64,000 nt of DNA, taken from positions 36,663 through 100,662 of the forward strand of contig NZ_DATMFT010000010.1 of NCBI RefSeq assembly GCF_035556095.1. The letters are read 5' to 3'. How positions within the stretch are numbered: position 1 is the stretch's first letter; every line of letters starts with the position of its first letter. Positions 16,706 through 26,834 of this stretch are shown here, one piece after another. Both the position numbers and the translations under genes were made by a program. Origin of the DNA: Parapedobacter sp035556095. Lineage in GTDB: Bacteria; Bacteroidota; Bacteroidia; Sphingobacteriales; Sphingobacteriaceae. The notes beneath the pieces are model-generated. The model was not told where the DNA came from and did no database searches. It was given only the letters and a program-made list of their open reading frames with translations.

Positions 16706-17911
16706 ATGCCTGAACTATTTGAACGTAGCCGAATCCATTTAGGAGTTAAGTATCGCAGCAATGTAATTAAATTCAATCACCTGTCTTTTTTATGGTTGCT
16801 TGCCGCAGTGTCAGTTCTATCCTGCGCCAAGAACCCTATCGATAAAAAACCGGAGGAAATCGGAAACCCTACGGAGGCAAACCACTTGTTGTTTGTTGGA
16901 AATTATGACAACAACCTTTACGCGTTGGATAGCCGTACGGGTGCCCTTCGGTGGAAGTTCTCCACGAGCGAATCGATCCTAGGTAGTCCAACGGTGGCTA
17001 GTAATGTGGTATATTTTGGAAGTTACGACCACAAGGTGTACGCGGTCAATGCGGCGGACGGCAAGGAGAGGTGGTCGTTCCAAACTGGCGGGCCAGTGTA
17101 TTCAACGCCTACAGTGTCAGACAACATCCTTTATTTCGGGAGTTCTGACAAAAAAGTGTACGCACTTAACGCGTCTAAAGGAACAAAAATATGGGAATTT
17201 GAAACCGACCATTATGTACAGACTAGCCCTACCATAGTTAATGGTATTTTATATATCGGAAGCGACGACAGCCATATCTACGCACTGGATGCAGTTTCGG
17301 GTACGTTTAAGTGGAAATTTGCTGCACGTCACCAAGCCCCCATCAGTACGACGCCCACAGTATCCGGTAACATGGTTTACGTAGGCAGCTACGATAAAAC
17401 AATGTATGCGCTTGACGCGGCATCCGGTGAGCTAAAATGGAAGTTCGAGATTGATGATGTAACCTATGCAAGCTATACAAGCCCCAGAGTGGTGAATGGC
17501 GTGGTTTACGTTGGCAGTGATACGGGCAGGTTGTACGCGCTTGATACCCAAAGTGGGGCATTTATTTGGTTATTTGAGGGTTCGGGTTATAGTGGCCACG
17601 CAACCATACATCGAGGTGTTATATACATTGGGTCAGCCTACGATAAGTTATATGCGGTAGATGCCGGGACTGGCAAAGAAATTTGGTCTTATGACACAGG
17701 CGGTGATACGCGTTCTGGCCCAACGGTGGCAGATGAACTCATCTACGTGGGAGCGGGCAATCAACTAATGGCTATCGACATCAGTACACGCACAACTAAA
17801 TGGGTTTTTGAGCCAATTCTCTCCCATGGTATCGGGTGGTTTCTGTCGTCGCCAACCGTGTTGATTGATGGCAAGGTATATTATCCGGGAATAAGCGGAA
17901 GCCACCCATAA
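16706..17911 (+). CDS. PQQ-like eight-bladed beta-propeller lipoprotein
   Basis: 401 residues. A long N-region precedes a hydrophobic stretch ending at a lipobox Cys (LLAAVSVLSC, about residue 40). The rest is eight repeats of about 40 residues with the pattern (V/I)YxGSxDxxxYALDaxtGxxxWxF, for example LFVGNYDNNLYALDSRTG, VVYFGSYDHKVYAVNAADG and GVVYVGSDTGRLYALDTQSG. Such propellers resemble BamB and PQQ-dependent dehydrogenases. No quinoprotein catalytic residues or haem sites are evident, so a binding or scaffold role is more likely than dehydrogenase activity. The gene stands alone, divergent from the sugar-locus promoter. Confidence 0.85.
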   Translation: MPELFERSRIHLGVKYRSNVIKFNHLSFLWLLAAVSVLSCAKNPIDKKPEEIGNPTEANHLLFVGNYDNNLYALDSRTGALRWKFSTSESILGSPTVASNVVYFGSYDHKVYAVNAADGKERWSFQTGGPVYSTPTVSDNILYFGSSDKKVYALNASKGTKIWEFETDHYVQTSPTIVNGILYIGSDDSHIYALDAVSGTFKWKFAARHQAPISTTPTVSGNMVYVGSYDKTMYALDAASGELKWKFEIDDVTYASYTSPRVVNGVVYVGSDTGRLYALDTQSGAFIWLFEGSGYSGHATIHRGVIYIGSAYDKLYAVDAGTGKEIWSYDTGGDTRSGPTVADELIYVGAGNQLMAIDISTRTTKWVFEPILSHGIGWFLSSPTVLIDGKVYYPGISGSHP

Positions 17912-18327
17912 CAATGCAACTGCCCTGCCCATTGCACTAACTTCCATACTTAATACGGTTTCAATGGTATCAATACATGCTAAAAGCACCTGCAGGCCGT
18001 TCGACTCCGACTTCCCTGCAGCAGATTTCATTAGTCGCCGTGCGAATGATAAAGAACACAATCAATGCCATTGCTGCCAATGATAAAAACACGTTGCAAT
18101 GGTACTGGGTTAACTAAAATCAGAGATGCCAGTAATAAAAGACTGGGCTAACTATCGCTACAGTTACGTGGTCTTTCTGAACAAAGGAAACCAAACAACA
18201 ATTTTTTGTGGAATTTTATAGCGTGTAGCATCCCTGTACCACAATGCGTCATTACAACACGTTTTATTTATGGCGCGATTTAAGTAAGTTTGCATAAGGC
18301 AGGTATTAAGGCACAAAAAACAACACC
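17912..18327. other. 416-bp gene-free interval
   Basis: No supported gene or repeat. The only identifiable element is a promoter-like box near its right end (18285-18292). A minus-strand frame (17765-18061) overlaps the previous gene and has no recognisable features. Confidence 0.5.
18285..18292 (+). promoter_or_regulatory. TAnnTTTG -7 box ahead of the alpha-2-macroglobulin gene
   Basis: TAAGTTTG lies 35 nt before the ATG at 18328, giving a leader of about 29 nt. No clean -33 TTTG is visible upstream (only a T-rich stretch near 18262-18269). Confidence 0.5.
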
Positions 18328-21300
18328 ATGATTCGTAGTATTCTTTCGCTTTTTTTGGCTATTTCCATCTCGTTCAGTATGGCACAGCAGCACTCCAAAG
18401 ACGACCCCTTCCACCGAGAATGGATAAAAATCGATTCCCTTAGCTTTAACGGGTTGCCACAATCGGCAGCGAAAATAGCCCGTGAAATCAAAGCTACCGC
18501 AGAGCAGCAGGGTGACAAGGCCAATGCCATCAAGGCAACGCTATTTTTGATTGCTAAAGAGGCGTTTACGGAGGAAAATGAGCCGACATTTACCATTCAG
18601 CAAGCAGACTCCATGATCCAGGTTTCCGACGGACCGGAGAAAGCGCTATGGCAAAGCATCACCGCCGAGCTTTACTGGCAATACTATCAGCGTAACCGGT
18701 GGTCCATATTGGACCGTACCCCGCTAGCCAGCGAGCCGCCTGCCGATATCGCCACGTGGGACGCCGCAGCACTGATTGCCAAGGCCAGCGACCTGTACCA
18801 TGCCTCTATTCTCGACGGCGAATTACTCAAAACCATTCCGGTAGCGCGTTATACTCCCCTACTTGTTGAAGGAAAAAACACACGCCAACTACGGCCTACG
18901 CTGTACGACTTTCTCGCATTCAGGGCTATTGATTTTTTCCAGAATGACGAAAAGGATGTCATCAGGCCAGCATATCAATTCCAGATCGGCGGTACGCTGT
19001 GGTTTGAGCCTGCCGCGCTGCTAGCAGAGGTAAAAGTGAACCCGGCTACGCCGGAAGCGCTGCACTTCCGCGCACTGCATACTTACCAGCAGCTGCTGGC
19101 CTTCCACCTGGATGACGATCAGCCCGACGCACTCGTAGACGCGGACCTGCAACGCCTGCAATTTGTACACCGATATGCTACCCATCCCGAGAAGGATAGC
19201 CTCTACCGCAACGCGCTGCAAACACTCGCCACACGCTACGCAGATAGTCCGGCAGGAGCAAATGCTGCCGTCACGCTGTTGCAATTTGATTATAACCATT
19301 CGCGCGGCAAAGACTCCATAGACCTCCAGCACATGTGCCGGCAGCTCGATGCGCTCATTGCCCGCTTTCCCAATTCGGAAGGTGCCCATAATGCCGAGCA
19401 ACTTCGCTACATATTAATGAACAAATCGTTGACCGTACAGACGGAAGCCGTGTTGCTACCAGAGGAAAACAGCAAAATCCTGGTAGCTTATAGAAACCTA
19501 GCTAACGTGTACCTGCGGATTTATCCGTGGTCAAATGAGCCAACTAATCGGCGTAGGGAATTGAATAGTAGCGCGAAAGAAAAGCTATTGAAGAGTAAGC
19601 CGATTTCATCCTGGGAGGCTGCGCTGCCAGGTAGTGGAGACCGGTATGAGCACCGAACGGAAATCAAGATCGACCCGCTACCCGCCGGTCGCTACCTGCT
19701 TGTCGCATCGGCAACCGCCGACTTTTCATCGGATAGCACCATCTTAGCCGTAGTTCCCATACAGGTGTCTTCGCTGAGCCTCCTCACCAATAATTTCGAA
19801 CACCAGCATACGTTGTTTGCATTGCACCGCAAATCGGGTATGCCCATCCGGGGGGCAAAAGTAACGTTCCTCGATGAGCTCTGGGATAACACCTTTAATT
19901 CCTATCGGTATGAGGTAGTGGGTGAAGCATCCACCGATGAGGATGGCAAAGCAACCATCCGCGTAGAAAAACGCCAACAGAATATCCGCCGCATCGTAAT
20001 TTCAGCCTACGGCGATACGCTGCGCGCCGACGGCTATTTCGGTTCATATCGTGCAGAGGACAACCACGAAAAAAAGACAAACGAGCACACGTTCTTATTT
20101 ACCGACCGCGCACTATACCGACCGGGACAGACCGTATATTTCAAGGGGATTGTCGTCGAAAATGCGGCCGATGGAATGACGAACCGTGTGTTGGCCGACC
20201 ACACCTCAGAAGTGACCCTTTTTGACGCCAACAACCAGAAAGTAAGCACGATGGAGCTCACCACCAATACCTACGGCTCGTTCGCTGGAAAATTTACCGC
20301 ACCCGCTAACGGGCTCACTGGCCAAATGCGCATCGGTACCGAGAACGGCAATGCCTACTTTGCCGTGGAAGAATATAAACGGCCAAAATTCGAGGTACTG
20401 TTTGATACGGTGAAAGCCAACATCGCCCTCAACGAAGAAATCAATATCAAGGGACATGCTGCGGCCTATGCCGGCAATAACATCGATGGCGCCGAGGTGA
20501 AATATCGCGTGGTCAGGCGGGCGCGGTTTCCCTATTTCTGGGCATTTTACCGTTGGGGTCAACCACAGTCGCACCAAATGGAGATTGCCAATGGCGCCGT
20601 ACAAACACAACCCGACGGCACGTTTGAAGTGACGTTTACCACGATTCCCGATGAGCAGATCGACCCGCAGACATTACCAGTGTTCACCTACACGATATAT
20701 GCCGATGTGACGGACATCAACGGCGAAACGCAAAGTGGCAACCAGCATGTACAGGCGGGATACCGCTCCTTGCAACTCACGGCCTCCATAGCCACGCAAC
20801 TCAATGCTAGCCAGAAAAACCAGTTGACCATTACCACTCAAAACCTGAATGGCATCGCTACCCCAACCGATGTTGCGCTATCCGTTGCCCCGCTCAACTT
20901 TCCGGGCAAGCTGTACCGCGAGCGAATGTGGGAGAAGCCAGACCGATACACCATGAATGAACAGGAGTTCAGGCAGTTATTTCCGGATGATGAGTACGCC
21001 GACGAATCCAATTACATGAATTGGGCTGTCGGTAAAACGAGCTGGTCGGCCACTACCCATACCGGAAAACAGCAACCCATAGAACTACCCACCTCAGCTT
21101 GGAAGTCGGAGGGATGGCATGTGATCACGCTCACCACGGCGGACCCCCAGGGCAATGAAATCATCGAGAAACTATATACCTATGCGGCCAAACCGGTAGC
21201 GGATGCCAAACCGCAACAGCCCCTACTGGTATTGGCCGACAAAACGTCGCTGGAGCCGGGCGACACGCTGGACCTCATCGTGAAAACCGGCTTTGATAGC

Positions 21301-24300
21301 ACTTATGTACTGGAAACAAACACCGATATCAAACCCGAATTCACGACCTTTTCCGAACGTCGCAGCATTAACCGCCCCATCGTTGAGGCGGACCGCGGCG
21401 GCCTAGGCTTCGGTTGGTTATATGTGCACAACAACCGGGTATACCAAAGTAATAAACAAGTGGATGTACCCTGGTCTGATCGTGACCTTCAGTTGGAATG
21501 GGCAACCCACCGCGACAAACTATTACCGGGGGCTGCTGAAGAATGGCAATTGACTATCAAAGGAAATAAAAAGGAAGCCGTCGCGGCAGAGCTGTTGGCA
21601 GGCTTATACGATGCATCGCTGGATGCCCTGAAACTTCATCGTTGGAACTGGAACCGACTCACACCCAACCGCTGGTTGCGAACCCACTGGGGAACCAACT
21701 GGACATTCACGACCGTTACCGGTAACCTGTGGCTGAATAGTATCAATGGAGATCTGCCCACCGCTTACGAAAAACGATACGACGAACTGCTCAATTATCC
21801 CGTGCAACAGGTTCTCTCCAAACAACACGGCAATTTCATGATAAGAGGTGTAGCAGCAGCGGCACCAGCAGCACGGGAAGAAGCTGTTTTCCAAAGTGTG
21901 GAGCTCTCCAATGGGCGCCAAAACGAAAATAGCCTCGATGAAGTCGTGGTAGTGGGATTTGGGCGACAGGAAAAGCAGGCAGTTGTCGGTTCCGTGACGG
22001 TGGTTGAGACTGAACAACCAACGATATCTATACGGGCCAACTTACAGGAAACTGCCTTTTTCTTTCCCCAACTGCAAACGGATGCCGAGGGCAACGTCAC
22101 CTTTAAATTCACCATGCCCGAAGCACTCACCGAATGGAAGCTGATGGCTTTCGCTCATACCACCGATTGGAAAACGGGCTACCTAGAAGGAAAGATCAAA
22201 ACCCAAAAAGACTTCATGGTGATGCCCAATCTACCCCGCTTCCTGCGGCAGGGTGACCGCATCAGCATCAGTGCAAAGGTGAGCAACATCAGCACGCAAG
22301 CCTTGCAGGGCACGGCTTACGTGGAATTGCTTGACGCCACTACATTGCAACCGCTTTCGGACATTGGCAACGGTCTGGAAAATCAAGATTTTGCCGTAGA
22401 TGCGGAACAAAGTACCGATGTGGCTTGGACATTCGCCGTTCCCGATAACCTCTTCAACGCCGTGGTGGTACGGATCTCCGCCAAAGCGGGCAACTTCACC
22501 GATGGCGAGGAAACCACCCTACCGGTAGTAACCAACCGCACATTGGTAACCGAAACCCTGCCATTGCCTATTCGCGGTAATGAAAGCAAAACCTTTACGC
22601 TGGATAAGCTAGCGAACACGACGAGTGAGACCCGGGTAAACCATGCACTCACCGTGGAGTTTACGGGCAACCCCGCATGGTATGCCGTGCAAGCACTCCC
22701 TTACTTGATGGAGTACCCCTATGAATGTGCGGAACAAATTTTCGGCCGCGTGTATGCCAACGCACTGGCCGCCCACATCGTTGACCAGGCACCGCGCGTG
22801 AAAGCTATTTTTGAACAATGGAAAACCAGCGATACTACCGCCCTGCTTTCCAACCTGGAAAAAAACCAGGAGCTTAAATCGGCTCTTCTCGAAGAGACAC
22901 CGTGGGTGATGGAAGCCAAGAATGAGCGGGAGCAGAAACACCGTATCGCCCAGCTGTTCGAAAACCATAAGCTTGCGCATGGCCTTCAAGAAAACCTGAC
23001 CAAACTGGCAGAGATGCAGCTTAGCGACGGCAGCTTCCCGTGGTTCAGGGGGATGTATGGCAACCGTTACATCACGCAGTACATCACCACGGGCATCGCC
23101 CGGCTACAACGGCTGGGTGTGGAGGCCGCCGCATCGGAAACGGCCAAGCAGATACTCACAAAAGCGGTGGATTACTTAGACCTTCAGGTGAAAGACGATT
23201 ACGACTATCTGATGAAGAATAAAATGGACCTCAGCCAACGGCACCTGAGGTATACCCATGTCCACTACCTGTATATGCGCAGCCTCATAGCGGATCTGCC
23301 GATACGTCAGCAAAATCGTGTAGCTTACGATTTCTACCTCGAACAGGCCGCTAAATTCTGGAACACCTTCAACCCATACCTAAAAGGGCAGCTCGCGCTA
23401 GCCCTTCATCGAGCGGATGACGGCCAAACAGCCGAAGCCATCATCGCGTCCCTGCGTGAAACAGCCGTGCAAAGTGAAGAAATGGGCATGTACTGGAAGA
23501 TCATGCCCCGCGGTTATTGGTGGTATGAAGCACCTATCGAGGCCCAGGCTTTGCTTATAGAGGCGTTTGCCGAAGTAGCATCTGACCAACAAGCGGTAGA
23601 CAACCTGAAGGTCTGGCTCATCAAGCAGAAACAAACCCAGCATTGGAATACCACCAAAGCGACAGCCGATGCGATCTATGCACTATTATTGCAAGGAAGC
23701 GATTGGCTCGTAAATGAACCCGAGGTAACCATTGCATTGGGCAAGGAAACCATCCGGTCTACCGAATTGAAAACTGAAGCAGGTACCGGCTATTTCAAAA
23801 AACGCTTTGATGGCGATACGGTGACTCCCGGTATGGGCAACATCTCCGTAAAAGTAGCTAAAGCCGAGAATGAAGGAGTAGCTTGGGGTGCCGTGTATTG
23901 GCAGTATTTCGAAGACTTGGATAAAATAACTAAGGCGGAAACGCCCTTAAGTTTACGCAAACAGCTTTATATCCAACGGAATACCGACCGCGGGCCGGTT
24001 TTGGAGGAAATCAACGCGGACAACCCTTTGCAGATAGGCGATAAGGTGACCGTACGGATTGAATTGCGCGTAGACCGCGACATGGAATATGTACACCTCA
24101 AAGATATGCGGGCCGCGTGTTTTGAGCCTATAAACGTATTGAGTGGTCATCGCTACCAGAACGGGCTCGGCTACTACGAAAGTACGCGTGACGTGGCAAC
24201 CAATTTCTTCTTCGATTACTTGCGTAAGGGCACCTATGTGTTTGAGTACCCGGTATTCGTATCGCAAGCGGGCGACTTCTCCAACGGCATCAGCACCATC

Positions 24301-24372
24301 CAAAGCATGTACGCACCGGAGTTCAGTAGTCATAGTGAAGGAATCAGGGTACAGGTTAAACAAAAACAATAG
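18328..24372 (+). CDS. Very large bacterial alpha-2-macroglobulin with thioester motif
   Basis: 2014 residues. It has a cleavable signal peptide (IRSILSLFLAISISFSMA) with no lipobox Cys, so it is probably soluble in the periplasm or secreted. The N-terminal third is a helical region; macroglobulin-like beta domains follow (for example TFLFTDRALYRPGQTVYFKG). The A2M core lies near 1235-1275 (TAFFFPQLQTDAEGNVTFKF, MPEALTEWKLMAFAHTTDW). The thioester site is YECAEQ with Cys1467, close to the classical CGEQ, inside the helical thioester-bearing domain. These proteins trap proteases by cleavage of a bait region and covalent capture. Residues 1203-1226 contain LDEVVVVGFGRQ..VVGSV, a motif otherwise typical of SusC plug domains. 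No pbpC homolog is adjacent. The WYL regulator starts 8 bp downstream. Confidence 0.9.
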   Translation: MIRSILSLFLAISISFSMAQQHSKDDPFHREWIKIDSLSFNGLPQSAAKIAREIKATAEQQGDKANAIKATLFLIAKEAFTEENEPTFTIQQADSMIQVSDGPEKALWQSITAELYWQYYQRNRWSILDRTPLASEPPADIATWDAAALIAKASDLYHASILDGELLKTIPVARYTPLLVEGKNTRQLRPTLYDFLAFRAIDFFQNDEKDVIRPAYQFQIGGTLWFEPAALLAEVKVNPATPEALHFRALHTYQQLLAFHLDDDQPDALVDADLQRLQFVHRYATHPEKDSLYRNALQTLATRYADSPAGANAAVTLLQFDYNHSRGKDSIDLQHMCRQLDALIARFPNSEGAHNAEQLRYILMNKSLTVQTEAVLLPEENSKILVAYRNLANVYLRIYPWSNEPTNRRRELNSSAKEKLLKSKPISSWEAALPGSGDRYEHRTEIKIDPLPAGRYLLVASATADFSSDSTILAVVPIQVSSLSLLTNNFEHQHTLFALHRKSGMPIRGAKVTFLDELWDNTFNSYRYEVVGEASTDEDGKATIRVEKRQQNIRRIVISAYGDTLRADGYFGSYRAEDNHEKKTNEHTFLFTDRALYRPGQTVYFKGIVVENAADGMTNRVLADHTSEVTLFDANNQKVSTMELTTNTYGSFAGKFTAPANGLTGQMRIGTENGNAYFAVEEYKRPKFEVLFDTVKANIALNEEINIKGHAAAYAGNNIDGAEVKYRVVRRARFPYFWAFYRWGQPQSHQMEIANGAVQTQPDGTFEVTFTTIPDEQIDPQTLPVFTYTIYADVTDINGETQSGNQHVQAGYRSLQLTASIATQLNASQKNQLTITTQNLNGIATPTDVALSVAPLNFPGKLYRERMWEKPDRYTMNEQEFRQLFPDDEYADESNYMNWAVGKTSWSATTHTGKQQPIELPTSAWKSEGWHVITLTTADPQGNEIIEKLYTYAAKPVADAKPQQPLLVLADKTSLEPGDTLDLIVKTGFDSTYVLETNTDIKPEFTTFSERRSINRPIVEADRGGLGFGWLYVHNNRVYQSNKQVDVPWSDRDLQLEWATHRDKLLPGAAEEWQLTIKGNKKEAVAAELLAGLYDASLDALKLHRWNWNRLTPNRWLRTHWGTNWTFTTVTGNLWLNSINGDLPTAYEKRYDELLNYPVQQVLSKQHGNFMIRGVAAAAPAAREEAVFQSVELSNGRQNENSLDEVVVVGFGRQEKQAVVGSVTVVETEQPTISIRANLQETAFFFPQLQTDAEGNVTFKFTMPEALTEWKLMAFAHTTDWKTGYLEGKIKTQKDFMVMPNLPRFLRQGDRISISAKVSNISTQALQGTAYVELLDATTLQPLSDIGNGLENQDFAVDAEQSTDVAWTFAVPDNLFNAVVVRISAKAGNFTDGEETTLPVVTNRTLVTETLPLPIRGNESKTFTLDKLANTTSETRVNHALTVEFTGNPAWYAVQALPYLMEYPYECAEQIFGRVYANALAAHIVDQAPRVKAIFEQWKTSDTTALLSNLEKNQELKSALLEETPWVMEAKNEREQKHRIAQLFENHKLAHGLQENLTKLAEMQLSDGSFPWFRGMYGNRYITQYITTGIARLQRLGVEAAASETAKQILTKAVDYLDLQVKDDYDYLMKNKMDLSQRHLRYTHVHYLYMRSLIADLPIRQQNRVAYDFYLEQAAKFWNTFNPYLKGQLALALHRADDGQTAEAIIASLRETAVQSEEMGMYWKIMPRGYWWYEAPIEAQALLIEAFAEVASDQQAVDNLKVWLIKQKQTQHWNTTKATADAIYALLLQGSDWLVNEPEVTIALGKETIRSTELKTEAGTGYFKKRFDGDTVTPGMGNISVKVAKAENEGVAWGAVYWQYFEDLDKITKAETPLSLRKQLYIQRNTDRGPVLEEINADNPLQIGDKVTVRIELRVDRDMEYVHLKDMRAACFEPINVLSGHRYQNGLGYYESTRDVATNFFFDYLRKGTYVFEYPVFVSQAGDFSNGISTIQSMYAPEFSSHSEGIRVQVKQKQ

Positions 24373-24380
24373 CCTGCACC

Positions 24381-25358
24381 ATGGCTGTTGATACGACGAA
24401 GCGATTCGACCGGATTGTGAGCATTTATATCCAGCTCCAATCCAAACGCGTGGTAAAGGCACAGGAACTCGCCGACCGGTTCGGCGTGAGCCTACGCACG
24501 ATTTACCGCGATATCCGTAGCTTGGAACAGGCAGGGGTGCCGATATTCGGCGAAGCCGGCGCGGGTTACAGCATTGTGGACGGTTATCGGCTCCCGCCCG
24601 TGCTCTTCACCCAGGAAGAGGCCATGAGCTTTGTAGGTGCCCAGAAATTGATGGGCAAGTTCATGGATCGTCGGCTGCAGGAGCATTACGAAACAGCGCT
24701 CTATAAGATCAAGGCGGTGTTGCGGATGAGCGAGAAGGACTCGTTATCCGCTATCGAATCAAAGATCGTGATGGCGAAATCGGGGTATGAGGTCTTTAAC
24801 AGCAACGTACCCCATGCGCTTAGCAGTTTAATTGAAAGCATTGCCCAACGGCGGCAGGTGTTTTTATCATATAAGGGAGTGAATGATGAAAGACCGAAGC
24901 CACGTACTATTGAACCAGTAGGGCTTTTCCATGAAATGAACTTTTGGTACGTATATGCATATTGCCACACCCGAAAGGATTACCGCCAGTTCCGGGCCGA
25001 TAGGATTGCACAGCTACACCTCCTCGACGGACCGTTTGAGCGCGAACATCCCTCGCTTGGCGAATTTATGGCTGAACGGGAGCGTGCGCACAGCAACCTC
25101 CCGAAAATGACGATCCGCGTCCGCGTAGAGAATCCTTTTGCCGCCCATATGAAATGGGACCGGCGCTATTGGGGGTTCGTCTCCGAACACGATTGCGGGA
25201 CATATACCGAAATGGTATTCGAAACACGGGACTTCCAAGAGGGTTTTCCGCGTTGGCTCCTCATGTACGGTGATGGCGTACAGGTACTCGAACCGGACGC
25301 TGTACGCCAACGCGTTGGTGAACTGATTGAAGCCGTCGCTGCGAATTTTCGGAAGTAA
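24381..25358 (+). CDS. YafY-type WYL-domain transcriptional regulator
   Basis: 325 residues. An N-terminal winged helix-turn-helix (about 8-62: RFDRIVSIYIQLQSKRVVKA, LADRFGVSLRTIYRDIRSLE) is followed by GYSIVDGYRLPPVLFT. The WYL domain is at about 155-225 (YKGVNDERPKPRTIEPVGLF, FWYVYAYCHTRKDYRQFRADRI), with a WCX C-terminal extension. WYL proteins sense ligands, often nucleic acid or nucleotide products, and regulate transcription. It lies 8 bp after the alpha-2-macroglobulin stop and probably shares its transcript. Its target is unknown. Confidence 0.9.
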   Translation: MAVDTTKRFDRIVSIYIQLQSKRVVKAQELADRFGVSLRTIYRDIRSLEQAGVPIFGEAGAGYSIVDGYRLPPVLFTQEEAMSFVGAQKLMGKFMDRRLQEHYETALYKIKAVLRMSEKDSLSAIESKIVMAKSGYEVFNSNVPHALSSLIESIAQRRQVFLSYKGVNDERPKPRTIEPVGLFHEMNFWYVYAYCHTRKDYRQFRADRIAQLHLLDGPFEREHPSLGEFMAERERAHSNLPKMTIRVRVENPFAAHMKWDRRYWGFVSEHDCGTYTEMVFETRDFQEGFPRWLLMYGDGVQVLEPDAVRQRVGELIEAVAANFRK

Positions 25359-25419
25359 TCGTCGCAAACACCCCCCAAAATTGGCATTTATGCCCTTAAC
25401 GTTTCTTTTAGTTGCGCCC

Positions 25420-25427
25420 TATATTTG
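25420..25427 (+). promoter_or_regulatory. TAnnTTTG box before the VOC gene
   Basis: TATATTTG, 27 nt before the ATG at 25455. A good AAGGAG ribosome-binding site (25443-25448) supports that start. No -33 element is evident. Confidence 0.5.
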
Positions 25428-25454
25428 TAATAGAATAATAGAAAGGAGCTTATC

Positions 25455-26357
25455 ATGCAAAAAATCATGCCTCATTTGTGGTTCGACCGGGAAGCGAAAG
25501 AAGCGGCCGAATTTTATACCACGATATTCCCCGAATCACGCATCACCGGTATTACCACGCTGAGCGATACGCCGTCAGGCGATGCCGACGTGGTGTCTTT
25601 TCAGCTTTGGAACTATTCCTTTATGGCCATAAGTGCTGGGCCCTTATTCAAATTCAACCCGTCCGTTTCCTTCATGGTCAATTTTGATCCATCGCGCGAT
25701 GGGGAAGCGGCAAACCGGATAAATGACATTTGGGCAAAGCTCTCCGATGGTGGAAAGGTATTGATGCCGCTCGACACATATCCTTTCAGCGAGCGGTACG
25801 GATGGATACAGGATAAATACGGTCTTTCGTGGCAGCTGATACTTACCGATCCGAAAGGTGAGGAACGCCCACCGATCATTCCAACGCTATTGTTTGTCGG
25901 CGATGTTTGCGGAAAAGCGGAAGAGGCTACTGATTTTTACCTTTCGGTATTTCGGGACACGCAGCGCGGTAACATTGCCCGCTATCCATCGGGCATGGAA
26001 CCCGATCAGGAAGGTACCGTGATGTTCTCGGACTTCCAGCTCCAAGGCCAGTGGTTTGCGGCGATGGACAGTGCACGGGAGCGCGGCTACGCCTTCAACG
26101 AGGCCGTTTCGTTGATGGTTAATTGTGACACGCAGGAGGAGATTGATCACCTTTGGGAAAAGCTATCGGCCGTGCCCGAAGCGGAGCAATGTGGCTGGCT
26201 GAAAGACCAGTTCGGCCTATCCTGGCAAATATCGCCTGCTATCTTCGAGGAGATGATGCAAGACCCCGACCCGGAAAAAGTAGCCCGGGTTACCCGGGCC
26301 TTTATGCAAATGAAAAAGTTTGATATCGAGCAGTTAAAGGGTGCTTACCGTGGGTAA
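25455..26357 (+). CDS. Two-domain VOC (PhnB-like / '3-demethylubiquinone methyltransferase'-like) protein
   Basis: 300 residues made of two homologous VOC halves. The first is MQKIMPHLWFDREAKEAAEF with FYTTIFPESRIT and ERYGWIQDKYGLSWQL, and the second begins near 143 (PTLLFVGDVCGKAEEATDFY) and ends with CGWLKDQFGLSWQI. This matches the PhnB-like family often mis-annotated as 3-demethylubiquinone-9 3-methyltransferase. No methyltransferase SAM site is present. Its role is unknown, perhaps small-molecule binding or detoxification. The start is fixed by an AGGAG site. Confidence 0.85.
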   Translation: MQKIMPHLWFDREAKEAAEFYTTIFPESRITGITTLSDTPSGDADVVSFQLWNYSFMAISAGPLFKFNPSVSFMVNFDPSRDGEAANRINDIWAKLSDGGKVLMPLDTYPFSERYGWIQDKYGLSWQLILTDPKGEERPPIIPTLLFVGDVCGKAEEATDFYLSVFRDTQRGNIARYPSGMEPDQEGTVMFSDFQLQGQWFAAMDSARERGYAFNEAVSLMVNCDTQEEIDHLWEKLSAVPEAEQCGWLKDQFGLSWQISPAIFEEMMQDPDPEKVARVTRAFMQMKKFDIEQLKGAYRG

Positions 26358-26366
26358 GCCCATACG

Positions 26367-26834
26367 CTATCGTTCCCAGAAAAATGGTGGCTGGATGCCC
26401 AGTGCCCGGAGATACACGTAGCCCTGTCCCCGGTGATGGATTTCGTTGTCAATAAAATACAGGATATTTTCAATGATCGGAAAATTGAACTGCCCGAAGA
26501 GGTTGAATGTTTCGTGGAAATCAGTTTCTGGAATCCGGTTGAACAACGCATCGATTTGAGGCGTGTCTTCATCCCATTTCTGCAACAGTGCGCCTTTGGT
26601 GGTAACCCCACCCAGTCCGCCCTCGGTGTAGGCCCCCTCACCGCGGTCAACAATACCCTGTAGGCCGGGCACGGCGATAGCCAGTAGTTCTTTTGCCAGT
26701 TCGCCGAAAGGCCGCATGCCAGCAACGGAAAAAGTAAACAGCTCCTTCTCGGGAAATGCCTCGATAACCCGCCGTGTCAATGCGCGGTGCCCTTGCCAAT
26801 GTTTCAACAACTCGTCTTTGGTGATGATGCTCAT
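26367..26834 (-). CDS. DinB-family four-helix protein
   Basis: About 155 residues from the Met at 26834 (MSIITKDELLKHW). An upstream Met at 26873 would run through a repeat and is less likely. Helical pattern with HWQGHRALTRRVIEAFPE, the conserved middle block GVTTKGALLQKWDEDTPQI and IENILYFIDNEIHHRGQGYVYLR, where the HHRGQ motif supplies metal-binding His. DinB-like proteins are putative metal-dependent thiol-transferases or stress proteins. It is convergent with the VOC gene, with 9 bp between stops. Confidence 0.85.
   Translation of the reverse strand: MSIITKDELLKHWQGHRALTRRVIEAFPEKELFTFSVAGMRPFGELAKELLAIAVPGLQGIVDRGEGAYTEGGLGGVTTKGALLQKWDEDTPQIDALFNRIPETDFHETFNLFGQFNFPIIENILYFIDNEIHHRGQGYVYLRALGIQPPFFWER

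Noticed and set aside
16850..17900. Possible DNA tandem repeat in the propeller gene
   Set aside because: The periodicity is at the protein level (eight beta-propeller blades); the DNA copies have diverged.
17765..18061. 98-residue minus-strand frame in the gap after the propeller gene
   Set aside because: Overlaps the end of a well-supported gene antisense, has no promoter or ribosome site and no recognisable family.
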